64,000 bases of DNA from Synechococcus sp. HK05 (GTDB lineage Bacteria; Cyanobacteriota; Cyanobacteriia; PCC-6307; Cyanobiaceae), in contig NZ_JAHRXJ010000011.1 in the NCBI RefSeq assembly GCF_019104765.1, positions 248,001 through 312,000 of the forward strand. The letters are read 5' to 3'. The notes below the pieces were generated by a model. That model did no database searches, had not been told where the DNA came from, and worked only from the letters and a program-made list of their open reading frames with translations. The position numbers and the translations under genes are program-made. The stretch's first letter is position 1. Each line of letters opens with the position of its first letter. Positions 42,193 to 51,502 of this stretch are shown here, piece by piece.

Positions 42193-43128
42193 TTAGGCAG
42201 GGGTGGAGGTGCTGGCTGCGCGGATGTTGCGCCGCCACATGGCGGGTTTGATCCGGCGTAAGGCGGAGGCCCGCAGCTTCTCGTCCCACTCGTCATCGCT
42301 CCAGCCCAGCGCCTCGTCGGGGCGGAGATCCAGCCACCACGGGCGTGGCTGCAGATCGGGGTCGCTACTGCTGGGTAGGGGCTTCTGATTCCAGGGGCAC
42401 ACGTCCTGGCAGATGTCGCAGCCGGCCACCCAGCCCTCCAGGGATTTGGCGATCGCAGTGGGCAGTTCCGCGTCGCGGTTTTCGATCGTGTGAAAGGCGA
42501 TGCAGCGGCGGGCATCCACCACAAACGGTTCGCTGATCGCGGTGGTGGGGCAGGCATCGATGCAGGCGCTGCAGGCGCCGCAGGCCGGTACCGCTGGCGG
42601 GTCGGCCGGTAGCTCGGCGGTTGTGAGCAGATGACCAATCAGGAGCCAGGAGCCGTGCTCGCGGCTGATCAGGTTGCTGTGTTTGCCGATCCAGCCCAGT
42701 CCCGCTTCTTCGGCCCAGGCCTTATCGAGCAGGGGCGAGCTGTCCACACAGGCCCGCCAGTGCACACCGGGTCGCTGGGCTTCCAGCCAGCGCCCGAGGG
42801 CCCGGAGCCGGCCATCGATCACCCGGTGGTAGTCGCGACCCCAGCCGTAGCGCGCCACCTTGAGGGAGCCCCTGGCGCGCTCCGCATCGATGTAATAGGG
42901 CAGTCCCACGGCCACCACGCTGCGCATTCCCGGCAGCAGCGCCTCCGCCTTCCGGCGGCGCGGGTCGGCCATCCAGGCCATGTCCGCCTGGTGGCCCGCG
43001 GCCAGCCAGCGCTCGAGGGCTGCGGTGCGCAGCTGCAGCCGCTCACTGCCGGCCGCTGAGGCGATGCCCACCGCCGCAAAGCCCAGTTGCCTTGCCTGTT
43101 GCTTGAGGGTGTCAGCCAGGTCCACCAC
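42193..43128 (-). CDS. queG: epoxyqueuosine reductase
   Basis: QueG reduces epoxyqueuosine to queuosine in the tRNA wobble position, using a cobalamin cofactor and two 4Fe-4S clusters. The cluster ligands are in CGACSACIDACPT near residue 180 and CDICQDVCPWN near 236. The N-terminal region has LGFAAVGIAS, and AEEAGLGWIGKHSNLIS is the family core. The protein has 311 residues. The start is GTG 43128. It is divergent from the next gene. The cobalamin dependence fits the presence of cobH in the window. Confidence 0.94.
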   Translation of the reverse strand: MVDLADTLKQQARQLGFAAVGIASAAGSERLQLRTAALERWLAAGHQADMAWMADPRRRKAEALLPGMRSVVAVGLPYYIDAERARGSLKVARYGWGRDYHRVIDGRLRALGRWLEAQRPGVHWRACVDSSPLLDKAWAEEAGLGWIGKHSNLISREHGSWLLIGHLLTTAELPADPPAVPACGACSACIDACPTTAISEPFVVDARRCIAFHTIENRDAELPTAIAKSLEGWVAGCDICQDVCPWNQKPLPSSSDPDLQPRPWWLDLRPDEALGWSDDEWDEKLRASALRRIKPAMWRRNIRAASTSTPA

Positions 43129-43160
43129 CCCTACGATTGCGCGATTGCGTCAACACCACT

Positions 43161-43811
43161 GTGAGTTCAGCAGCGTCCGGCCGTTTCGGCAGCTTGTTCC
43201 GTTGGCTGGGCATCACCCTGGTGGTGTTGCTGGCGCTGCAACTGGTGGCCGTGCTGGCGGTGAACGGTTGGGGTGAGGAGAGCTTCCGCCAGCTCCTCTC
43301 CACCACCCTGGTCACCCAGTCGCCCATGGCGTTCGTGGGCATGTTGCTGATGCTGATCGGCCAGCGCCTCGATGAGCCCGTGCCCGGCCGCACCCCCCTG
43401 CGTTGGTTCGTCGCCGTGGTGAGTGGCCTGTTGGCATTGGCCCTGCTGATCACCATTCCCGTGAGCATCAGCGGCGATCGCGCCGTGAGCGATCAGGCCA
43501 ACCAGGCCCTCTTGGCCCAGCGCGGTCAGCTGGAGATGGCCAAGGCTCAGCTGGAGAACCCCCAGGTGCTCGAGCAGGTGATCGCCCAGGGCGAGCAGGC
43601 TGGCCAGATTCCCGCCACCGCCAGCGACGCCGAGAAGAAGAAGGCCGCCCAGGCCTTCATGAACCGCCAACTGGATCAGGCGGAAGATCAGCTGAAGCAG
43701 GCGGAAAACCGCCGCGATCTGGCGGCCAACCAGCGCCGCATCGGCGGCACGGGCACCGCTGTGGTGCTGCTGGTGGCCTTCACCCTGCTGGCGGTGGTGG
43801 CCGTTCTGTGA
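43161..43811 (+). CDS. HpsJ-like integral membrane protein
   Basis: The 216-residue protein has two N-terminal hydrophobic helices (LGITLVVLLALQLVAVLAV and SPMAFVGMLLMLIG), a third (FVAVVSGLLALALLITIPV), a Gln/Ala-rich soluble helix (residues 105-185, probably a coiled coil) and a last membrane segment (GTAVVLLVAFTLLAVVAVL). This pattern matches cyanobacterial HpsJ-family proteins, some of which have been linked to polysaccharide or motility. I favour GTG 43161 over a TTG at 43137. It lies between queG and the DUF502 gene, as in related genomes. The function here is unproven. Confidence 0.7.
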   Translation: MSSAASGRFGSLFRWLGITLVVLLALQLVAVLAVNGWGEESFRQLLSTTLVTQSPMAFVGMLLMLIGQRLDEPVPGRTPLRWFVAVVSGLLALALLITIPVSISGDRAVSDQANQALLAQRGQLEMAKAQLENPQVLEQVIAQGEQAGQIPATASDAEKKKAAQAFMNRQLDQAEDQLKQAENRRDLAANQRRIGGTGTAVVLLVAFTLLAVVAVL

Positions 43812-43870
43812 GGGCGGCTGGCTAAGTTGCCAACTGGACTCTTTTCACCGGACGCCCCGGCCTGTCATTG

Positions 43871-44617
43871 GTGCAATCCAGTCCCAGACCTGAGCAGCCC
43901 CTGGGCGATCGCCTCCAGCAGGACCTCAAGAACGACCTGATCGCCGGCCTGCTGGTGGTGATCCCGTTGGCCACCACGATCTGGTTGGCCACCACGGTGA
44001 CGCGCTTTGTGCTGGCGTTCCTCACCTCGATCCCCAAGCAGCTCAACCCCTTCAACACCCTGGATCCGATCCTCCAGGAGTTGATCAACCTGGGGCTGGG
44101 CCTGTTGGTGCCCCTGCTGGGGATCCTGTTGATCGGCCTGATGGCCCGCAACATCGTGGGCCGTTGGTTGCTCGAGTTCGGCGAGGGCACCCTGCAGCGC
44201 ATCCCTGTGGCGGGCTCGGTCTACAAGACCCTCAAGCAGCTGCTGGAAACCTTCCTGCGGGATAACTCCAGCCGCTTCCGCCGGGTGGTGCTGGTGGAAT
44301 ACCCCCGCGAGGGCCTCTATGCCCTGGGGTTCGTAACGGGTGTGCTCGGCGCCACCCTCTCGGCTGGCTTCGATCAGCCGATGCTCAGCGTGTTCATTCC
44401 CACCGCGCCCAACCCCACCACCGGCTGGTATGCCGTGGTGCCGGAGGCTTCGGTGAAGGATCTCGACCTCTCGGTGGAGGATGCCTTCCGCACGATCATC
44501 TCGGCCGGCATCGTGAATCCCGACGAACGCGAAACCCCCGCCAGCCGCAGCTTCTCCAGCCTGCTGGCCCAGCTTCGGGCCCCGGCCTACTCCCCTCTTC
44601 CTTCCAACAAGGCCTGA
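43871..44617 (+). CDS. DUF502 family membrane protein
   Basis: The 248-residue protein has two membrane helices, DLIAGLLVVIPLATTIWLA near residue 25 and LVPLLGILLIGLMARNIVG near 80. The DUF502 core follows: IPVAGSVYKTLKQLLETF, VLVEYPREGLYALGFVTG and VFIPTAPNPTTGWYAVVP. Plant and bacterial relatives are called COV (continuous vascular ring)-like, and the biochemical role is unknown. The start could be TTG 43868 or GTG 43871; I prefer the GTG. The stop overlaps the nusB start as TGATG, so the two are coupled. Confidence 0.85.
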   Translation: MQSSPRPEQPLGDRLQQDLKNDLIAGLLVVIPLATTIWLATTVTRFVLAFLTSIPKQLNPFNTLDPILQELINLGLGLLVPLLGILLIGLMARNIVGRWLLEFGEGTLQRIPVAGSVYKTLKQLLETFLRDNSSRFRRVVLVEYPREGLYALGFVTGVLGATLSAGFDQPMLSVFIPTAPNPTTGWYAVVPEASVKDLDLSVEDAFRTIISAGIVNPDERETPASRSFSSLLAQLRAPAYSPLPSNKA

Positions 44618-45243
44618 TGCAGAGCCGCACCGTTGCCCGCGAACTGGCCCTGCTGATGCTCGGCCAGATCAGTGATCGTCAGCCGGCGGCTGACATGCCC
44701 CTCGATGCGCTGTTGCAGCAAGCGCAGGCCTCGCTCAGCCAGCACGTGCGTGAGGCCCTCGATCAGGCCGCTAGCGATCTCCAGGCTGCCCAGCAACAGC
44801 TGCTCGATAGCGAACTCCAGGATCAGGGCGGCAGTGAGGAACTGCCCAAGGTGCGCCAACACCTGCAGGACGGCCTCGCCCATGCCGAACAGGGCCTCAA
44901 CCGCCTCTCCGCCAGTCTTGAGCTCCCAAGGCTGCTGATGCTCTCCGATCAGGACGAGATCCGCCGCGGTGCCGTGGAGCGCGCCCGGGCGGTGCTGCGG
45001 GGCCGCGAGGATCTCGACCAGCGCCTCGATGCCGTGATGGAAGGCTGGCGCCTCACCCGCCTGCCCCGCATCGACCGCGACATCCTGCGCCTCGCCGCCG
45101 TGGACATCGAGCAGTTCAACACCCCCGCCGCTGTGGCCTGCAACGAAGCCGTGGAGCTGGCCAACCGCTACAGCGATGAGCAGGGCCGCCGCATGATCAA
45201 CGGCGTGCTGCGCCGCTTCACCAGCGCCCCCGCCAAGGGCTGA
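44617..45243 (+). CDS. nusB: transcription antitermination factor NusB
   Basis: NusB is an all-helical RNA-binding protein that joins NusE at boxA to keep RNA polymerase processive on rRNA operons. The N-terminal SRTVARELALLMLGQIS and the C-terminal RLPRIDRDILRLAAVDIEQF, NEAVELANRYSDEQGRRMIN and GVLRRF are typical. At 208 residues it is longer than the enterobacterial protein (about 140) because of a central Gln/Leu-rich helical insert (residues 40-100), a feature common in cyanobacteria. It lies between DUF502 and ftsY, with overlap upstream and a 13-base gap downstream. Confidence 0.92.
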   Translation: MQSRTVARELALLMLGQISDRQPAADMPLDALLQQAQASLSQHVREALDQAASDLQAAQQQLLDSELQDQGGSEELPKVRQHLQDGLAHAEQGLNRLSASLELPRLLMLSDQDEIRRGAVERARAVLRGREDLDQRLDAVMEGWRLTRLPRIDRDILRLAAVDIEQFNTPAAVACNEAVELANRYSDEQGRRMINGVLRRFTSAPAKG

Positions 45244-45256
45244 TCCGGAGGCGCCC

Positions 45257-46951
45257 ATGGTTTACGACTGGTTCAATCGCAGCGCGGCCCCCCAGAACCC
45301 CGAGGAGCCCCAGCCGGAACAACCCCCGCAGCCGCCGGCCGCCGAAGAGGCACCTGCCGCTGCGGCCCCTGATGTTGTCCAGCCGGAACCAAGCCTGGAG
45401 CCTGCCCTGTCGGCTCCTGCCGCGGCCGCGCCCGCCGTTGGAGCTGTCGATCAGGACGCCCTTGATTGGGCCCGTCAGGCCTACGCCCGTCTGAAGGCTC
45501 AGCAGGAGGCCCAAAAGCAGGCCGCGGCTGGTTCGCCAGCTGTTTCAGCATCGGCGCCAGCACCGCAGGTGAGCGCCGCCGATGCAGCTGTAACGACCGC
45601 CCAGGATTCTGATCAGTCTGTACAGAATCCTGGACAGTCCGTCGAAGTTGCTCAATCGCCTGCCCCTGAGCCGCCCGCGCCTCCGGTTTTCAAGGCTGTG
45701 ATTGCACCGGAAACTCCTGTTCAGGCGCCTCCTGTTCCGCCAGAGCCCCAACCTTCGGCGGCTCCCGCCGCGGGTCAGTCGTTGTTGGAGCAGGCCGCCG
45801 CTCAGCGTGCGCAGCGCCAACAGGAGCTGCTGGAGCGGGCGATTGATGTGCCCACTGAGGCAGCAGCCCCAGCGGCTCCAACGGCAGCGCCCGCCACTGC
45901 GCCTGTTGCTGCACCTGCCGATGAGGCTGCCCCGCAGCTAGGAGCCTTCGACGAGGATTTCACCTGGTCGGCCGAAGTGTTGGCCGCTCAGGGCCGCAAC
46001 CTCGACGACATTTCCCTCGAGGAGATCGATTGGCTTGGCCGCCTGCGCCGCGGCATGGAGAAGACGCGGCGCGGATTCGTCACCCAGCTGCTCGACAACC
46101 TCGGCGACGACCCCCTCACCCCCGAGGTGCTGGACGATCTCGAGAGCCTCTTGCTGCGCGCCGATGTGGGTGTGCAGGCCACCGATCAGGTGCTCGAGGC
46201 CCTGCGCAAGCGCCTCAACGAAGAGGTGGTGGAGCCGGCGGAGGGCATTCGCTTTCTGAAGGAGCAGCTCAAGGGGTTGCTCGATGCCCCGATTGAGGCC
46301 AGTGGTGCCCAGTTGCTGGCGCCTGAGCGCGGCCGCCTCAACGTGTGGTTGATGGTGGGTGTGAACGGGGTGGGCAAAACCACCACCCTCGGCAAGCTCG
46401 CCAACCTGGCGGTGCGCAGCGGCTACAGCTGCCTGATCGCCGCCGCCGACACCTTCCGCGCCGCCGCGGTGCAACAGGTGGCGGTGTGGGGTGAGCGCAG
46501 TGGCGTCACCGTGGTGTCGAACCCCTCGGCCAATGCCGATCCGGCGGCGGTGGTGTTTGACGCCATCGGCGCGGCCCAGGCCAAGGGCACCGATCTGGTG
46601 CTGGTGGACACGGCCGGTCGTCTGCAGACCAAACACAACCTGATGGAGGAGCTCTCCAAGGTGCGTCGCATCGTCGACAAGTTGGCGCCCGATGCCCTGG
46701 TGCAGTCGTTGCTGGTGCTTGATGCCAGCCAGGGCCAGAACGGCCTGAAGCAGGCCATGGCCTTTGCCCAGGCTGCTGGCCTCACCGGCGTGGTGATCAC
46801 CAAGCTCGATGGCAGTTCCCGCGGTGGTGTGGCACTCGCCGTGGCCTCGGAAGCGGGCCTGCCGATTCGCTTCATTGGTGCTGGCGAGGGGATCCGCGAT
46901 CTGCGCCCCTTCAACAGCTTTGAGTTTGTGGAAGCCTTACTCGCGAAGTAG
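45257..46951 (+). CDS. ftsY: signal recognition particle receptor FtsY
   Basis: FtsY docks ribosome-SRP complexes at the membrane. Residues 1-235 form an Ala/Pro/Gln-rich acidic A domain with no fixed fold. The NG domain follows: GVNGVGKTTTLGKLANLAVR near residue 368, AADTFRAAAVQQVAVW, VLVDTAGRLQTKHNLMEEL and ITKLDGSSRGGVALAV. The protein has 564 residues. The A domain contains copy C of the dispersed repeat at 45604-45640, translated as DSDQSVQNPGQSV. The ATG has a good GGAGG eight bases upstream. The order nusB-ftsY-PP2C is that of related genomes. Confidence 0.96.
   Translation: MVYDWFNRSAAPQNPEEPQPEQPPQPPAAEEAPAAAAPDVVQPEPSLEPALSAPAAAAPAVGAVDQDALDWARQAYARLKAQQEAQKQAAAGSPAVSASAPAPQVSAADAAVTTAQDSDQSVQNPGQSVEVAQSPAPEPPAPPVFKAVIAPETPVQAPPVPPEPQPSAAPAAGQSLLEQAAAQRAQRQQELLERAIDVPTEAAAPAAPTAAPATAPVAAPADEAAPQLGAFDEDFTWSAEVLAAQGRNLDDISLEEIDWLGRLRRGMEKTRRGFVTQLLDNLGDDPLTPEVLDDLESLLLRADVGVQATDQVLEALRKRLNEEVVEPAEGIRFLKEQLKGLLDAPIEASGAQLLAPERGRLNVWLMVGVNGVGKTTTLGKLANLAVRSGYSCLIAAADTFRAAAVQQVAVWGERSGVTVVSNPSANADPAAVVFDAIGAAQAKGTDLVLVDTAGRLQTKHNLMEELSKVRRIVDKLAPDALVQSLLVLDASQGQNGLKQAMAFAQAAGLTGVVITKLDGSSRGGVALAVASEAGLPIRFIGAGEGIRDLRPFNSFEFVEALLAK
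45604..45640. repeat. dispersed hairpin repeat, copy C (inside the FtsY linker)
   Basis: GGATTCTG (45604-45611) and CAGAATCC (45623-45630) are perfect inverted arms around an 11-base loop, and TCTGTACAGA at 45617-45626 is itself a ten-base palindrome. The stretch reads on the minus strand like copy B (CTGTCCAGGATTCTGTAC). It sits in the disordered A domain of FtsY, where an insertion would be tolerated. Confidence 0.65.
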
Positions 46952-47013
46952 ATACAAACCGGTCAGCCGCTCCTGAAAACGCGGCTATCTTGCGGGCACT
47001 TCGCGGCCGCTCG

Positions 47014-48420
47014 GTGAGCAGCAAGCCGCCCCCACGGCGGTCTGACCCACCGCTTCAGAGCCACGCCGACCGCGCTGCCCTGCCGCGGCCCTCATCGGCG
47101 CTGGCATCCGTGCGGCAGCTGCTCGACAGCCTCAGCCGCGAGCAGCGTCGCAACCAGGAGCTGTTGGCTTCGCTGGGTTTTGCCCTGCGCAGCTTCACCA
47201 ACCTCGGGCGGTTTCTCGAGCTGGTGCCGTTGGTGGCTGCCCGGCTGGTGGAAGCCGAAGGGGCAGTGCTGATTCCCTTCCATCCCGACGGGCGCCTCTG
47301 GCGCGAGCAGCTGCATGGAGGTCCGCCAGAGCTGCTGCAGGCCCTGGCCAGCCTGCCTGACGCAACGGTGCTGCAGGCTTCCGGTGAGGAGGCGGTGGCC
47401 CAACTGCTCGATCGCCTGGTGCGGCGTCAGCTCACCGATCGGCCCCTGTTTGCCACCTCGGTGGTGGCTCGCAGTCGTTGCCGCGGCCGGCTTTATGTGT
47501 ATGGCCCCCGCAGCGGCCTGAGCTGGAGTGAGAGCTACCGCCGCCATGCCCAGTTGGTGGCCGACCTCACTGGCGTGGCGATCGAGAGTGAGCAGTTGCT
47601 GCAGGAAGCGCGCCGGCATGAGCGCGTCGATCGGCAGCTCTCCACCGGCGCTGAGATCCAGGCCCAGCTGCTGCCAGATCACTGCCCCGTGATTGAGGGG
47701 GTGGAGCTCGCGGCCCGCTGCCGGCCCGCGTTCCAGGTGGGCGGCGACTACTACGACTTCATCCCCACCAGGCCCCAACTCCTCGGCCGCCGCCGCGAGC
47801 AGGGGCGCTGGGCGTTGGTGGTGGGCGATGTGATGGGTAAGGGGGTGCCCGCCGGCCTCTTGATGACCCTGCTGCGCGGCATGCTCCGCGCCGAGGTGCT
47901 CAGCGGCCATCCTCCCGATCGGATCCTGCACGACCTCAACCAGCTGGCCCAGGAAGACCTCGCCCAGTCGCACCGGTTCGTGACCCTCTTCTATTCCGAC
48001 TACGACCCGCGCACCCGTCTGCTCCGTTTCGCCAATGCGGCCCACAACCCACCGCTGATCTGGCGGCGGATGCGCCATGCCGTGGATCGGCTGGATGCCC
48101 CCGGCCTGTTGATTGGCCTGCAGCCCGAGGCCGAGTACGGCTGCGAGCAGATCGTGCTGGATCCCGGCGATGTGCTGCTTTGCTACACCGACGGTGTCAC
48201 CGAGGCCAGTGGTCTTAACGGTGAACGTTTCGATGAGGAGCGCCTGATCGCTGCGCTGCAGGCCGCCTGCCGTTCTGGAGTAGGGGCCCAAGGCATTCTC
48301 GATCAGGTGTTCGCCCGCCTCGATCGCTTTGTGGGGCCCGATCGCCAGCTCGATGACGACGCCTCGATGGTGGTGCTGAAGGTGCGCGAGGAGGTGATGC
48401 TCCCCTCGCTGCCCCACTGA
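47014..48420 (+). CDS. SpoIIE-type PP2C phosphatase with GAF-like domain
   Basis: The C-terminal 240 residues form a SpoIIE/RsbU-like serine phosphatase: EIQAQLLPDHCPVIEG, RPAFQVGGDYYDFI, VVGDVMGKGVPAGLLMTLLRG and YTDGVTEASGLNGE hold the metal-binding aspartates. Residues 60-200 look like a GAF sensor (LVPLVAARLVEAEGAVLIPF, TSVVARSRCRGRLYVYGP). Such enzymes usually act on anti-sigma antagonist proteins. The start is taken at GTG 47014 (468 residues); a TTG at 46990 is possible. It is placed between ftsY and argH as in relatives. The substrate is not encoded nearby. Confidence 0.87.
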   Translation: MSSKPPPRRSDPPLQSHADRAALPRPSSALASVRQLLDSLSREQRRNQELLASLGFALRSFTNLGRFLELVPLVAARLVEAEGAVLIPFHPDGRLWREQLHGGPPELLQALASLPDATVLQASGEEAVAQLLDRLVRRQLTDRPLFATSVVARSRCRGRLYVYGPRSGLSWSESYRRHAQLVADLTGVAIESEQLLQEARRHERVDRQLSTGAEIQAQLLPDHCPVIEGVELAARCRPAFQVGGDYYDFIPTRPQLLGRRREQGRWALVVGDVMGKGVPAGLLMTLLRGMLRAEVLSGHPPDRILHDLNQLAQEDLAQSHRFVTLFYSDYDPRTRLLRFANAAHNPPLIWRRMRHAVDRLDAPGLLIGLQPEAEYGCEQIVLDPGDVLLCYTDGVTEASGLNGERFDEERLIAALQAACRSGVGAQGILDQVFARLDRFVGPDRQLDDDASMVVLKVREEVMLPSLPH

Positions 48421-48475
48421 GCTGCGAAATCGCCTGCCTGCCAAGCTGAACCTCAACTGATCGAGCCGGGCCCCG

Positions 48476-49876
48476 ATGGCCGTTGAGTCGTCTTCCTCCA
48501 CCTGGAGCCAGCGTTTTGAGGAGGGGCTGCATCCGGCGATCGAGCGCTTCAATGCCTCGATCGGCTTTGACATCACCCTGCTGCAGCAGGACCTCGATGG
48601 TTCGATCGCCCACGCCCGCATGCTCGCCAGCACCGGCGTGATCACGGCTGAGGAAGCCGAGCAGCTGGTGCTGGGTCTCGAGCAGGTGCGCAGTGAAGCC
48701 GCCGCCGGCCAGTTCAACCCCGGCCTCGACGACGAAGACGTGCACTTCGCAGTGGAACGCCGCCTGATCGCGATCCTCGGCCCCCTGGGTAAAAAGCTGC
48801 ACACCGGCCGCTCCCGCAACGACCAGGTGGGCACGGATCTGCGCCTGTGGCTCCGCGGCCAGATCGATGCCATTGACGGCGCTCTGGTGCGCTTTGAGCG
48901 GGCGCTGCTGGATCAGGCCGAAGCCCACGCTGAGGTGATGATCCCGGGCTACACCCACCTGCAGCGGGCCCAGCCGATTTGCCTGGCCCACCATCTGCTG
49001 GCTTATGTGGAGATGGCTGAGCGCGACCGGGCTCGGCTGCGGGACCTGCGCAAGCGGGTGAACATCTGCCCGCTTGGGGCTGCCGCTCTGGCGGGCACGC
49101 CAGTGCCGATCGATCGACGCCACACCGCTGCGGCCCTCGGCTTCGACGACGTGTACGCCAACAGCCTCGATGCGGTGAGCGATCGCGACTTTGCGGTGGA
49201 GTTCAGCGCCGCCGCCAGCCTGGTGATGGTGCACCTGAGCCGGCTGAGCGAGGAGGTGATCCTCTGGGCCAGCGAGGAGTTCGGCTTTGTGAAACTCACC
49301 GACCGCTGCGCCACCGGCAGCAGCCTGATGCCCCAGAAGAAAAACCCCGATGTGCCCGAACTGGTGCGTGGCAAGTGCGGCCGGGTGTTCGGCCACCTGC
49401 AGGGGCTGCTGGTGATGATCAAGGGCTTGCCCCTTGCCTACAACAAGGATTTCCAGGAAGACAAAGAAGCGCTGTTCGATGCCGTGGCCACCACCCTGGC
49501 CTGCCTGGAGGCGATGGCGATCCTGTTTGAGGAGGGGCTGCAGTTCCGGCCCGATCGGCTCGAGGCGGCCGTGGGCTCCGACTTCTCCAATGCCACGGAT
49601 GTGGCCGACTACCTGGTGGCCAAAGGTGTGCCCTTCCGTGAGGCGTATCAGCTGGTGGGGGGCTTGGTGAAGGGCTGCCTGCAGGAGGGGATCCTGCTGC
49701 GGGAGCTGCCCCTGGAGCGTTGGCAGCAGCTGCACCCGGCTTTTGAGGCCGACATCTACGACGCCATTCATCCGCGCCAGGTGGTGGCGGCCCGCCGCAG
49801 TGAGGGGGGCACGGCCTTTGATCAGGTGCGCCTGCAATTGCAGCGTTCTCGCGCCCGGCTCGAGGCAGACGGCTGA
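48476..49876 (+). CDS. argH: argininosuccinate lyase
   Basis: ArgH splits argininosuccinate to arginine and fumarate, the last step of arginine synthesis. The 466-residue protein has [21 protein letters not shown]-type N-terminal residues (near [17 protein letters not shown], residue 25), [30 protein letters not shown], the His-containing [12 protein letters not shown] and the superfamily signature [20 protein letters not shown] near residue 281. It is complete and the length is normal. The start is ATG 48476, 55 bases after the phosphatase gene. Confidence 0.96.
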   Translation: MAVESSSSTWSQRFEEGLHPAIERFNASIGFDITLLQQDLDGSIAHARMLASTGVITAEEAEQLVLGLEQVRSEAAAGQFNPGLDDEDVHFAVERRLIAILGPLGKKLHTGRSRNDQVGTDLRLWLRGQIDAIDGALVRFERALLDQAEAHAEVMIPGYTHLQRAQPICLAHHLLAYVEMAERDRARLRDLRKRVNICPLGAAALAGTPVPIDRRHTAAALGFDDVYANSLDAVSDRDFAVEFSAAASLVMVHLSRLSEEVILWASEEFGFVKLTDRCATGSSLMPQKKNPDVPELVRGKCGRVFGHLQGLLVMIKGLPLAYNKDFQEDKEALFDAVATTLACLEAMAILFEEGLQFRPDRLEAAVGSDFSNATDVADYLVAKGVPFREAYQLVGGLVKGCLQEGILLRELPLERWQQLHPAFEADIYDAIHPRQVVAARRSEGGTAFDQVRLQLQRSRARLEADG

Positions 49877-49938
49877 AATGCCGCTGGCGGATCTAGTGTT
49901 CAGGCGCTGAAGTTTCGCCTAATCGGCCCCATCGGCCT

Positions 49939-50442
49939 GTGAGCATTTTTGTTGGCAACCTCCCCTTCCGCGCGGAACAGGAGGACGTGGCCGAGCTGTT
50001 CGCCCCCTTCGGTGAAGTGACCAACTGTTTCCTGCCCCTGGAGCGGGACACAGGCCGCAAGCGCGGTTTTGCCTTTGTGGAGCTGGCCGATGAGGACAGC
50101 GAATCCCGTGCAATCGACGCCCTCCAGGGCGCCGAATTGATGGGTCGCCCCCTGCGCATCAACAAGGCCGAACCCCGTGGAAGCGGCGGTGGTGGCGGCG
50201 GCGGCCCTCGGCGCGGTGGCTACGGCGGCGGCGACCGTGGCGGCTATGGCGGTGGCGGTGGTTACGGCGGCGGGGGCCGCAGTGATTACGGCGATCGTTC
50301 CGGTGGTTATGGCGGTGGCGAGCGCTCCTCCGGTGCCCGCGGCTGGGAAGATCGCAGCTATGGCGGCGCCCCCGATCGTGGCGGTGATTCCTTTGGCGCA
50401 GGCCGCACCCGGCGCCGGCGCAGCAGCGGTGGCGACGACTGA
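49939..50442 (+). CDS. RRM RNA-binding protein with glycine-rich tail
   Basis: This 167-residue cyanobacterial Rbp-type protein has one RNA recognition motif. RNP2 is IFVGNLPF at residues 3-10 and RNP1 is KRGFAFVEL near residue 40. Residues 80-160 are a low-complexity region of GGYGGG, RGGYGG and DRGG units, which suggests RNA-chaperone or condensate behaviour. Relatives respond to cold or target thylakoid mRNAs. The start is GTG 49939. It is convergent with dus; a weak hairpin (GGGCTC with GAGCCC, 50470-50487) sits between the two stops but has no T-run. Confidence 0.92.
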   Translation: MSIFVGNLPFRAEQEDVAELFAPFGEVTNCFLPLERDTGRKRGFAFVELADEDSESRAIDALQGAELMGRPLRINKAEPRGSGGGGGGGPRRGGYGGGDRGGYGGGGGYGGGGRSDYGDRSGGYGGGERSSGARGWEDRSYGGAPDRGGDSFGAGRTRRRRSSGGDD

Positions 50443-50478
50443 CGGCTGTCGCGAGACGCTGTGTTTGACGGGCTCGCC

Positions 50479-51477
50479 CTAGAGCCCGCGCTCTTCCAGC
50501 TGCGTTGCAGCGCGCTCCAGCACCTCGGGGCCTGCATCGCGGGCTCCGGCGGCTTGGCCCAGATCGCGGCGCCAGTGCCGTGCGCCACTCACCCCTTCCA
50601 CCACCTGCACCAGATGGCGGGCGATCGCCCAGAGCCGACCGCCGCTGCTGCACCACGCCTCGGCGTAGGGGATCAGGCCTCGCACCACGGCTGAGGCGCT
50701 GGCGATCGGTTGGCTGTCATCGCTGAACAGGTCGCGGTCCACCGTGGCCCAGCGCAGCGGGTGGTCGTAGGCGGCGCGGCCCACCATCACGCCATCCACC
50801 TGTTGCAGCTGTTCTGTGCAGCTGCCCAGATCCAGCAGGCCGCCGTTGAGCTCGATCGTCAGTTGGGGGCGATCCTGTTTGAGCTGATGCACCAGCTCGT
50901 AGCGCAGCGGCGGAATCGTGCGGTTCTGCTTGGGATCGAGCCCCTCCAGCCAGGCCTTGCGGGCGTGCACGCTGAAGCGTTGGGCGCCGGCTGCGGCCAC
51001 GGTGTCCACAAAGGCCAGCAGTTCCTCGTAGGAATCGCGCTCATCGATGCCGATGCGGTGCTTCACCGTCACGGGTAGCGGCGCGGCCGCCGCCATCGCA
51101 GCGATGCAGCGGGCCACGTGGTTGGGCTCGGCCATCAGGCAGGCCCCGAAACGCCCCTTTTGCACCTTTTCGCTGGGGCAGCCCACGTTGAGATTGATCT
51201 CGTCGTAGCCGCGATCGGATGCGATGCGCGCCGCTTCCGCCAGCAGCTCCGGGTCGTCGCCGCCCACCTGCAGCGCGATCGGGTGTTCGATCGGATCGAA
51301 ATCAATCAGGCGCTCGCGCCGCTCGCTGTAGTGCAGCGCCTGGGCCACCACCATCTCGGTGTAGAGCAGGCTGCGCCGGGTGATCTGCCGCATCAGCACC
51401 CGGAAGTGCCGATCGGTGTAGTCCATCATCGGGGCCACACTGAAGCGATAGGCCCCGTTCAGCAGCGAATCGGGCAT
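50479..51477 (-). CDS. dus: tRNA-dihydrouridine synthase
   Basis: This flavoenzyme reduces uridines in tRNA D-loops. With the ATG at 51477 it has 332 residues: FSVAPMMDYTDRHFRVLMRQ at the N-terminus and INLNVGCPSEKVQKGRFGAC near residue 96 containing the catalytic Cys. VKHRIGIDERDSYEELL and FSVHARKAWLEGLDPKQNR follow, the DusA type. A frame extension to 51669 overlaps the next, divergent gene and is not conserved. The intergenic space to that gene is only 25 bases, so the two promoters must overlap or lie within coding sequence. Confidence 0.95.
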   Translation of the reverse strand: MPDSLLNGAYRFSVAPMMDYTDRHFRVLMRQITRRSLLYTEMVVAQALHYSERRERLIDFDPIEHPIALQVGGDDPELLAEAARIASDRGYDEINLNVGCPSEKVQKGRFGACLMAEPNHVARCIAAMAAAAPLPVTVKHRIGIDERDSYEELLAFVDTVAAAGAQRFSVHARKAWLEGLDPKQNRTIPPLRYELVHQLKQDRPQLTIELNGGLLDLGSCTEQLQQVDGVMVGRAAYDHPLRWATVDRDLFSDDSQPIASASAVVRGLIPYAEAWCSSGGRLWAIARHLVQVVEGVSGARHWRRDLGQAAGARDAGPEVLERAATQLEERGL

Positions 51478-51502
51478 TGCCCCATGGTCGCCTTTCACGA
51501 CA

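Noticed and set aside
47092-49837. Two long antisense frames across the PP2C and argH genes
   Set aside because: Both sense genes are complete with catalytic signatures, and the antisense products look like translated reverse complement.
50470-50487. Bidirectional terminator between the RRM gene and dus
   Set aside because: The six-pair stem has no T-run on either strand and overlaps the dus stop; too weak to list as a feature.
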